A stretch of DNA of 12,965 nt, taken from positions 1-12,965 of the forward strand of contig JAFITR010000029.1 of the NCBI GenBank assembly GCA_017116025.1. The letters run 5' to 3'. Origin of the DNA: Simkania negevensis (GTDB taxonomy: Bacteria; Chlamydiota; Chlamydiia; Chlamydiales; JAFITR01). Positions 1 through 5,493 of this stretch are shown in pieces. Position 1 is the first letter of the stretch. Every line of letters starts with the position of its first letter. Under the pieces are notes generated by a model that was not told where the DNA came from, did not search any database, and saw only the letters and a program-made list of their open reading frames with translations. Position numbers and translations under genes: made by a program.

Positions 1-168
1 GTGCTAGTTAAAGATCGAACTCACGTTAAAATAGCTTTCTAAACCATCCATTATCTCATAATGATGCTTTTTTGGTCACTATTCGGATAGAGATAGCAGA
101 GACAAGAGAAAAAAGGCCCTATTTGTTTTCCTCTCTCTCCCTTCTCTCTAAAAATATCTGAATAGTTC

Positions 169-238
169 GATATATCTTGATATCATATCCATATTGATAT
201 ATTATAATATCATATATAGATTGATATATCTTGGTATT
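169..238. promoter_or_regulatory. Three 27-bp-periodic palindromic sites, candidate operators of the Hip module
   Basis: The heptamer GATATAT starts at 169, 196 and 223, exactly 27 bp apart. Each copy opens an inverted repeat of the form GATAT-N6-ATATC: 169-184 and 196-211 have perfect 5-bp arms, and 223-238 has a degenerate right arm (GTATT). The array sits just upstream of the kinase gene, and the partner gene encodes an XRE/HipB-type helix-turn-helix. By analogy with HipB, which binds several palindromic operators in its own promoter, these are probably autoregulatory sites. The repeats and spacing are seen directly; the binding is inferred. Confidence 0.6.
203..208 (+). promoter_or_regulatory. 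Candidate -10 box (TATAAT) for the Hip module
   Basis: A consensus TATAAT lies inside the second palindromic site, so a protein bound there would cover the promoter. No good -35 box is present at 16-18 bp; a TTGATA at 177-182 is 20 bp away. The region is so AT-rich that a TATAAT by chance is plausible, so this is tentative. Confidence 0.35.
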
Positions 239-271
239 AAAAAGAAGAAATATCGGAGTTAAGGAGAAGTA

Positions 272-1177
272 ATGAACCTTTGTTATTGCTGCAAGCGTTC
301 TATAGAGAAGAATCGAATGACTTCGGGTCTCCATCCAGCCTGTTTTTGTCATTGGTTTGGTCTGTCAGAGCCTGATGAGTTTTATGACGTGGTCGTGCGG
401 TCTAGCGAAGGTGGTAAAAGAGCGAGAGATTGGCATCAAGTGAACAGTAGTTTTTTTCATGGTAAATTTCGCAAGTATTCAGCTCGGATTGGCGGTCATG
501 GTTATCTTCTCAAAGTGGTACAGCCAGAGGTTTTTGAGTTACCGGTAACCGAGTATTTATGCAATCAGCTAGCTTGCGCTATTGGGCTAGACGTTCCAGA
601 CCACTATATGATTTTATTTCAAAACACCTTGGAAAGCTTTGTCTCTAAGAATTTCATGGAAAACCGCCCTGGTAGTGATCTGGTGCATATTTACCGGTAT
701 CTTGAATCTCCTGAAGATTACGATTGCGAACATCTACTCGGTATCATCGAAAAAGAAGTCGGGCGTTATGATGCTGTGGTGCGTTTCATTGAGCTCTGTT
801 TGTTTGATTCGTTGATAGGAAACCATGATCGCCATGGTCGTAATCTTGGATTAATTCGAGAAGCGGACAGGACTTTACTTGCGCCTTTTTACGATAATCC
901 TTGTTATTTAGCATTGGAAATACCGGAACTTCTAGGAGCACAGCACGAGCCGCGCGGTGCTATAGCAACAGCTGAAACAAGGGAGCCTCTTATGGAGGAT
1001 TATGTTAAAGAGTGGTTCCGTTTGGGGTTTAGAGAGGAAGTGATTAGCTTTGTCAAGCGTATCGATTTACAAGAGATTGATGATCTTGTGGCTTCAAGTT
1101 TTCTTTCTACTGCTCGTAAGAGTGCAATTTTGAGGTTGATTCAACGAAGGTATCAGGAGCTTAGCAATGCCATTTAA
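272..1177 (+). CDS. HipA-like (HipT-type) serine/threonine kinase, probable toxin
   Basis: 301 residues forming the core and C-terminal kinase part of HipA without the N-terminal subdomain, which is encoded by the next gene. Visible features: a Cys/His cluster at the N-terminus (C4, C6, C7, H21, C24), as in several short HipA relatives; a probable glycine-rich-loop region at 58-73, with S59/S60 in the approximate position of autophosphorylated serines in HipA/HipT; the lysine of LLKV (K81); the catalytic loop NHDRHGRN (184-191, Asp186, Asn191); and the metal-binding Asp208 in PFYDN. HipA-family kinases phosphorylate targets such as aminoacyl-tRNA synthetases and stop translation; the substrate here is unknown. 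The ATG follows AAGGAG (261-266) at 5 nt. The end overlaps the next ORF by 11 nt. All key kinase residues are present, so it looks active. The toxin role is inferred from the family. Confidence 0.85.
   Translation: MNLCYCCKRSIEKNRMTSGLHPACFCHWFGLSEPDEFYDVVVRSSEGGKRARDWHQVNSSFFHGKFRKYSARIGGHGYLLKVVQPEVFELPVTEYLCNQLACAIGLDVPDHYMILFQNTLESFVSKNFMENRPGSDLVHIYRYLESPEDYDCEHLLGIIEKEVGRYDAVVRFIELCLFDSLIGNHDRHGRNLGLIREADRTLLAPFYDNPCYLALEIPELLGAQHEPRGAIATAETREPLMEDYVKEWFRLGFREEVISFVKRIDLQEIDDLVASSFLSTARKSAILRLIQRRYQELSNAI
1155..1159 (+). promoter_or_regulatory. Ribosome binding site for the HipS-HTH gene inside the kinase gene
   Basis: AGGAG lies 7 nt before the ATG at 1167, inside the last codons of the kinase gene. 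It fixes the start of the second gene and implies translational coupling of the two proteins. Confidence 0.6.
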
Positions 1178-1808
1178 CTTTCAGACAATAGAAGGTGTTC
1201 AAGTTGTACTTGAAAAAGAAAGGACGAATCAGTTGGTGGGGGTACTTAGCTTGGTTGGACATCAATTCCGTTTTGAATACGACAAGAATTATCTGCGTTC
1301 AGTTACGGCGATTCCTCTCGGTCCGGAGATGCCGCTTACTCGTCGAATCTATCAGTCTGAGCAATTATTTTGTTCGTTTGCAGACCGTATTCCTTCTCGA
1401 GAGAATCCTGCTTTTTCTGAATATTGTAGATTTGTTGGTATTTCTGAATATGAGAATAATCCATTGATTTTGCTTTCTAGCATAGCATCACGAGGTCCAT
1501 CCTCTTTTTTGTTTAAACCAATTTATCGTGAGAGTTTCACCGCATCGGATTTGAAGCAATTTCGAGAAAAATTAGGATTGTCAGTAAGGGAATTTGCTCT
1601 CTGTTTTGATTTTTCTCAGCCAGGAGTTACACGGGTAGAAACAGGGGTATCTGGTGGACGGGAGATTTTAAAGCGAGTAGAACTCTATGCTTTGTATCCT
1701 CAAGTTACTTTGGATCAACTGCGTCGTCGAGCAGCCCATTTGCATCGCAAGAAGATGGAGCGGGCAATAAAGTGGCTGAAAGCTAGGTTGTTATCCGATG
1801 AATCTTAA
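1167..1808 (+). CDS. HipS-like domain fused to XRE/HipB-type HTH, probable antitoxin and repressor
   Basis: 213 residues. Residues about 12-118 match the HipA N-terminal subdomain (HipS): a short strand pair, then the patterns AIPLGPEMPL (48-57), a FADRIPS stretch (71-77), and LLSSIASRGPSSFLFKP (102-118), equivalent to the AIG..C.GALQLVP stretch of HipA. Residues about 126-176 form a helix-turn-helix: ASDLKQFREKLG, SVREFALCF, then the recognition helix SQPGVTRVETG. A basic helical tail follows (186-207). In hipBST systems HipS and HipB are separate proteins and HipS neutralises the kinase; here the two functions appear fused. The gene overlaps the kinase by 11 nt. Likely roles, inferred: binding the kinase through the HipS part and repressing the operon through the HTH. 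It ends 8 bp short of the tRNA 3' end. Confidence 0.75.
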   Translation: MPFNFQTIEGVQVVLEKERTNQLVGVLSLVGHQFRFEYDKNYLRSVTAIPLGPEMPLTRRIYQSEQLFCSFADRIPSRENPAFSEYCRFVGISEYENNPLILLSSIASRGPSSFLFKPIYRESFTASDLKQFREKLGLSVREFALCFDFSQPGVTRVETGVSGGREILKRVELYALYPQVTLDQLRRRAAHLHRKKMERAIKWLKARLLSDES

Positions 1809-1816
1809 AGCAGGAA

Positions 1817-1889
1817 TGGGGCAAACCGGATTTGAACCGGTGACCGGCGGGTTATGAGTCCGCTGCTCTAACCGCTGAGCTATTGCCCC
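1817..1889 (-). tRNA. tRNA with CAT anticodon (Ile2 or elongator Met)
   Basis: On the minus strand a complete 73-nt cloverleaf is visible: acceptor GGGGCAA/TTGCCCC, D-arm GCTC/GAGC with an 8-nt loop, anticodon loop CTCATAA, T-arm ACCGG/CCGGT with loop TTCAAAT, discriminator A. CCA is not encoded. The anticodon stem GCGGA/CCCGC has an A31-C39 mismatch next to the loop. CAT is read as Met, or as Ile when TilS converts the C to lysidine. The short D-loop AGCGGTTA and the TTCAA T-loop resemble E. coli tRNA-Ile2 more than elongator tRNA-Met, but identity is not settled. The first base pair does not look like initiator tRNA. Confidence 0.9.
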
Positions 1890-1914
1890 ATAGGGAGGGT
1901 GCTACAATAACAGG

Positions 1915-1943
1915 TTGTCATTTTTTCTGGAAAGCGGTATGTG
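1915..1943 (+). promoter_or_regulatory. Candidate promoter for the LOG-family gene
   Basis: TTGTCA (1915-1920), a 17-bp spacer, then TATGTG (1938-1943), about 38 bp before the start codon. The -35 is close to consensus and the -10 is weak. Confidence 0.35.
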
Positions 1944-1981
1944 TGACACTGCGGGTCCTACTGGCAATCTTTTGAGGTATT

Positions 1982-4153
1982 ATGGAGAGTTATCTATCTA
2001 CTGGGCACTATGACTTGATTACTCCTGATGGTGTGATATCCACGTTGGAGAGGAGATCATTAACAGAGGCGGTAGCGCATGTTGTTATAGAGAACATCTC
2101 TCCTGCTTTTGTCGGTTTTGACATCGACGAGGAGAGGGTGGCGTTCAACTTCAAGAGTGTGCTTGCTCAGCTTGGATTGGACGGTGTCCGCCAGAAGCTG
2201 GAGTTAGATAAAAAACGAGGCCGTGCCGAAGTAGAGGTATTGATCACCAGCCACGGTAGCTTGGGCGAAGAGATGCTTGCTTTGCTTGAAGAGGGGACGA
2301 AGATAGGCAAGTTGTTTGCTGCTGACGAGCGCAGGCGTGTACGCACGGCAAACTACCTATATCGCATGTTTGGCCGTTCGGATCGCTTTAGCAGGCCCCT
2401 CTTCTCTTTGGGAGGGATGCAGGGCAGCACAGACCTTGCTTTAGAAATTGTTCAGGGCCGCCTCGTTGCTTATCTGACATTAAAAGATGGTATTGTTTCT
2501 TATACCAACACCATCTCTTCATTCCTTCCATCTTTGGCAAAAGCGTTAAAAGAGGAATTCCGTGTCCGTGACATGTTACGTATCCACCAGAAGTTTGTTG
2601 CCAAGGCACCCAGGGTGATTGAAAGTGATAGCGTCTTACTTGTCCAGACGCAGCCTCTATATATCCGTACCGTGTTTGCACATGTTGTCGATGACCTTTT
2701 GCCACAGGGGTATAAACATACGACAGCAAATCTGTTGCAGCCCGACACTGCCTATTCGGGAGATATCTATGAGCTGACGGGTACGAGCACCACGGAGGTG
2801 AGCGATATCCCCCTCGAATTTTATACGTTGGAGCCTCATCGTGAACACGTCTTCTTTGGCGACCGTGATCAGCTGCAGAACTGTCTGGAGAACGACAAGA
2901 CGGTGTTTGATCTATTCCATACTGCTCCTAAACCAGAAGAGCACCCCGCCTCTGTCTTCGTTGTCAAGGGCGAGCAGCTGCTAAACCTTAAAGCGGAAGA
3001 TTGGATTATTCGCGAGCCCCTCAACCAGGAGTGGCCGACGAGTGAATATGGTGCGCGCCGTTCTCTTTCGATCATAAGGTACATACAAAAGCAGTCGTCC
3101 TACCCCTTTTTGAAGGCGATTGACGACGATGAGATCACAAGCCAAGGCGTCTTGTTTACGCGCTACTTCCCTTCGCCGCTGATGAAGCGCATGCTGCTTA
3201 GCAACGACGTGCAGCGCTGCCTCAAAGGAATCTATTTCCTCCATCCATCCTACTCTTCTGGAGAGTTCTTTACCCAAGAAGACCATGCACTGCTTACAGA
3301 TCTACTCAAGTTTGCTATACCCGTCTATTGGGTTGATGAGGTGACGGGACGCATCCTACAGTATGTACAGAGGTTGGATAAGGAGTCGGGGATGTTTGTC
3401 CCCCTGAACCAGGTCGAGCGCTTTTTGAACTCTACCTTTTTTGGCGTCTATGGCTCTAACCTTCTCGAAGGAGATTTTGAAAATGAGCTGACGGAGCTGC
3501 TTAAGGGTATTGTGGAGATGAAAGAAGAGCTGTCGCATACACTGTTGAATCGTTCAACACAGCTTGCTCTTGTCACAGGAGGAGGCCCAGGGGCGATGGC
3601 TGTAGGTAACCGCGTTGCTAAACAGCTGAAGATTCTCTCGTGTGCAAATATCATCAACTTCCAGACGTCGTCAGACCAGGTCGTTAATGAGCAGAGGCAG
3701 AATCCTCATGTCGAAGCGAAGATGACTTACCGTTTGCAGAAGCTGGTACAGCGTCAAGAAGAGTTCTACCTCGACTTCCCTATCTTTTTGACCGGAGGGT
3801 ATGGCACGGATTTTGAGCTCGCGCTAGAGGAAGTTACGCGTAAAGTGGGCAGTGCGCCTCCTACGCCGATGTTGCTCTTTGGAGAAGAGGAGTATTGGAT
3901 AGAGAAGATCGCTTCTCGTTTTAAGTGCAACAGACAGTACAAAACGATCAAGGGATCGGAGTGGGTAAGCAATTGTTTGTATTGTGTTCAAAATGCAGAA
4001 CAGGCGCTTCATGTCTATCGAGAGTTTTTCCAAGGAACGTTGGCTATAGGTTCTGGAGGGCCTATATACGACAACGGTTTCTGTACCGTCTCACGAGTTA
4101 TTAGAGGCCGTGTTGCTCTATTACCACAGAGTCACAGAGTCACAGAGCACTAG
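1982..4153 (+). CDS. Large protein with C-terminal LOG-family (nucleotide phosphoribohydrolase) domain
   Basis: 723 residues. From about 486 the protein follows the LOG / lysine-decarboxylase-like Rossmann fold: VYGS (489-492), TGGGPGAMA (532-540), then KMTYRLQKLV (580-589) with Arg584, and TGGYGTDFE (604-612), the counterpart of PGGxGTxxE, with Thr for Pro and the catalytic Glu612 kept; PMLLFGEEEYW (629-639) closes the core. LOG and PpnN enzymes cleave nucleoside monophosphates to base and ribose 5-phosphate, so a role in purine nucleotide turnover is plausible. The first ~485 residues match no family I recognise; I see no signal peptide or membrane segment. It is far longer than LOG (about 200) or PpnN (about 450). 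GAGG lies 4 nt before the ATG. The last residues (PQSHRVTEH) are encoded by a tandem repeat. In Chlamydia this position next to mreB is, from memory, taken by pckA. Confidence 0.7.
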   Translation: MESYLSTGHYDLITPDGVISTLERRSLTEAVAHVVIENISPAFVGFDIDEERVAFNFKSVLAQLGLDGVRQKLELDKKRGRAEVEVLITSHGSLGEEMLALLEEGTKIGKLFAADERRRVRTANYLYRMFGRSDRFSRPLFSLGGMQGSTDLALEIVQGRLVAYLTLKDGIVSYTNTISSFLPSLAKALKEEFRVRDMLRIHQKFVAKAPRVIESDSVLLVQTQPLYIRTVFAHVVDDLLPQGYKHTTANLLQPDTAYSGDIYELTGTSTTEVSDIPLEFYTLEPHREHVFFGDRDQLQNCLENDKTVFDLFHTAPKPEEHPASVFVVKGEQLLNLKAEDWIIREPLNQEWPTSEYGARRSLSIIRYIQKQSSYPFLKAIDDDEITSQGVLFTRYFPSPLMKRMLLSNDVQRCLKGIYFLHPSYSSGEFFTQEDHALLTDLLKFAIPVYWVDEVTGRILQYVQRLDKESGMFVPLNQVERFLNSTFFGVYGSNLLEGDFENELTELLKGIVEMKEELSHTLLNRSTQLALVTGGGPGAMAVGNRVAKQLKILSCANIINFQTSSDQVVNEQRQNPHVEAKMTYRLQKLVQRQEEFYLDFPIFLTGGYGTDFELALEEVTRKVGSAPPTPMLLFGEEEYWIEKIASRFKCNRQYKTIKGSEWVSNCLYCVQNAEQALHVYREFFQGTLAIGSGGPIYDNGFCTVSRVIRGRVALLPQSHRVTEH
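4125..4148. repeat. Tandem CACAGAG(T/C) repeat, three copies
   Basis: Perfect 8-bp units CACAGAGT at 4125-4132 and 4133-4140, then CACAGAGC at 4141-4148, lying inside the last codons of the LOG-family gene. The 9-mer ACCACAGAG at 4123-4131 has an exact inverted partner CTCTGTGGT at 4185-4193, and ACCACAGA recurs at 5462-5469. Confidence 0.8.
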
Positions 4154-4168
4154 TACTCCAAAGCAAGA

Positions 4169-4195
4169 CCACCATCCCTTTTTTCTCTGTGGTGG
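4169..4195. terminator. Inverted repeat between convergent genes, possible terminator
   Basis: CCACCA (4169-4174) pairs with TGGTGG (4190-4195) around a 15-nt loop, in the 64-bp gap between the convergent LOG-family gene and mreB. The position suits a bidirectional terminator, but no U-tract follows on either strand (the T-run is in the loop), and the alternative pairing 4123-4131 with 4185-4193 competes. Confidence 0.3.
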
Positions 4196-4217
4196 AAATA
4201 GTGCAACAAGGCCGCTG

Positions 4218-5325
4218 TTAGACGATGATATGTTTTTTGCGTTTGAATTTTTCTAGGTATTCGAGTGCTTTCCCTGTGCCTAGACATACCGCAGATAGAG
4301 GGTTTGGCGCGATGATGACAGGGAGTCCTGTTTCTTTAGTGAGTGCTTTATCGAGTCCTTTGAGAAGGGCGCCCCCCCCCAGCGAGGACCATGCCGCGTT
4401 CAACGAGGTCGGCGGCAAGTTCCGGCGGGCATTTTTCGAGCGTTAGTTTTACCGATTCGATGATTTGTTGTATCGGTTCTGCTAGGCATTCGCGTATTTC
4501 AACGGAGTTGATGCGTTTTGTTACTGGTAGGCCGGCGACCTGGTCACGCCCGCGTACTTCCATCTCGAGTTCGTTATCCCCCAATGGGTAGGCAGATCCT
4601 ATGGTGATTTTTATCTCTTCGGCCGTCCTGGGTCCGATCATGAGATTATATGTGCGTCGCATGTAGTTGATGATGCATTCGTCGAACTCGTCACCGGCGA
4701 TGCGTAAAGAGCGTGATTCGACGATGCCTCCAAGGGAGATGATCGCGATCTCTGTTGTGCCGCCACCGATATCAATGATCATATTGGCGGAAGGTTCGTG
4801 TACAGGCAGATCGACGCCGATAGCTGCTGCCATGGGTTCTTCGATGAGGATGACTTCTTGTGCGCCGGCGTGTAGAGCAGAGTCTTCGACCGCGCGTTTT
4901 TCTACTCCGGTGATTCCTGATGGTACGGCGATGAGGATTTTGGGTCGGAAGAGACTGCGTGAGGGAGTGACTTTTCTGATGAGGGCTTTAAGCATGCCTT
5001 CGGCAATTTCAAAGTCGGCGATAACGCCGTCTTTCATGGGGCGCACGGCATGGATTTTCCGTGGTGTTTTGCCTAGCATCGCTTTTGCTTTGTGCCCTAC
5101 GGCAAGAACTTCATTGGTGTGGGAGTCGACGGCGACGACGGAAGGTTCTGTTAGGACGATGCCCCTGCCACGCAGGTATACGAGAGTGTTCGCCGTGCCG
5201 AGGTCGATGCCGATGTCGGAGGAGAAGAAGCCGCCGAATTTGATGAGGTTCCCTATTTGACTGTTTTTGAACCAAGGGATTTTGCTGAGGAAATCTCTGA
5301 GGCTAGTTTTTTGGTTGATGGTCAT
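4218..5325 (-). CDS. mreB: Rod-shape/septation actin homologue MreB, frameshifted in a G9 tract
   Basis: MreB polymerises at the membrane and directs peptidoglycan synthesis; in Chlamydiae, which lack FtsZ, it organises division. Seen here: a ~35-residue N-terminal extension as in chlamydial MreB, phosphate-1 motif DIGIDLGTANT (37-47), phosphate-2 motif DIGGGTTEI (185-193), and the adenosine motif GMVLAGGG (311-318). The frame opened at 5325 runs into R-P-S-Q-R-T-R and stops at 4348, giving 325 residues. The expected end (ALLKGLDKAL to KKHIIV, 50 residues) is intact in the next frame down to 4218. The break is a run of nine G on the coding strand (complement of 4372-4380); eight would restore a 368-residue protein, the usual MreB size. 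Either a sequencing error, a real indel, or slippage. No strong ribosome binding site precedes the ATG. Transcribed divergently from nothing; it follows the SNF2 gene on the same strand after 168 bp. Confidence 0.9.
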
Positions 5326-5379
5326 AAGGTTGTACCAGCAATGCCCGCTATCCTGCGTATTCTATTCGCTTTCTTCGCA

Positions 5380-5408
5380 TTTATCTTCATCGTTCATTTA
5401 CCTGTAAA
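5380..5408 (-). promoter_or_regulatory. Candidate mreB promoter
   Basis: On the minus strand TTTACA (complement of 5403-5408), a 17-bp spacer, then GATAAA (complement of 5380-5385), about 55 bp before the mreB start. The -35 lies in the inverted repeat ATTTAC-CT-GTAAAT (5396-5409), which could be an operator. Reasonable but unproven. Confidence 0.4.
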
Positions 5409-5461
5409 TATTTGTTCGGTTTCTGGCGGGAATTGCTGAGGTTGTACTACCTTGTAGCTTC

Positions 5462-5482
5462 ACCACAGACTAGCTTTGTGGT
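5462..5482. terminator. Hairpin just downstream of the SNF2 gene
   Basis: ACCACAGA (5462-5469), loop CTAGC, TTTGTGGT (5475-5482): an 8-bp stem with one G-T wobble (as read on the plus strand), 11 bp beyond the SNF2 stop. No U-tract follows on the minus strand, so it is not a standard intrinsic terminator; it may only slow transcription into mreB. Confidence 0.3.
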
Positions 5483-5493
5483 AAATGCTTTCA

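Larger units (their letters stand above)
1..271. other. AT-rich intergenic leader of the Hip module
   Basis: There is no convincing gene here. The first 160 bases hold only a purine-rich then pyrimidine-rich stretch (about 98-138) that could fold imperfectly but has no U-tract. From about 160 to 240 the sequence becomes very AT-rich and holds the periodic sites and candidate promoter annotated separately. The left limit of the accessory segment cannot be fixed because the window starts inside it. Confidence 0.6.

Noticed and set aside
98..138. Purine-rich/pyrimidine-rich imperfect hairpin as a terminator
   Set aside because: Only about 13 of 17 positions pair and no T-run follows on either strand; low-complexity sequence explains it.
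119..352. 77-codon minus-strand frame over the Hip leader
   Set aside because: It is encoded by the AT-rich operator repeats and antisense to the start of the kinase; the Ile/Tyr-rich repeats reflect the DNA repeats.
4667..5260. 197-codon open frame on the plus strand antisense to mreB
   Set aside because: It lies wholly opposite the strongly conserved MreB coding sequence; the protein is low in recognisable features and is explained by codon-phase bias of mreB.
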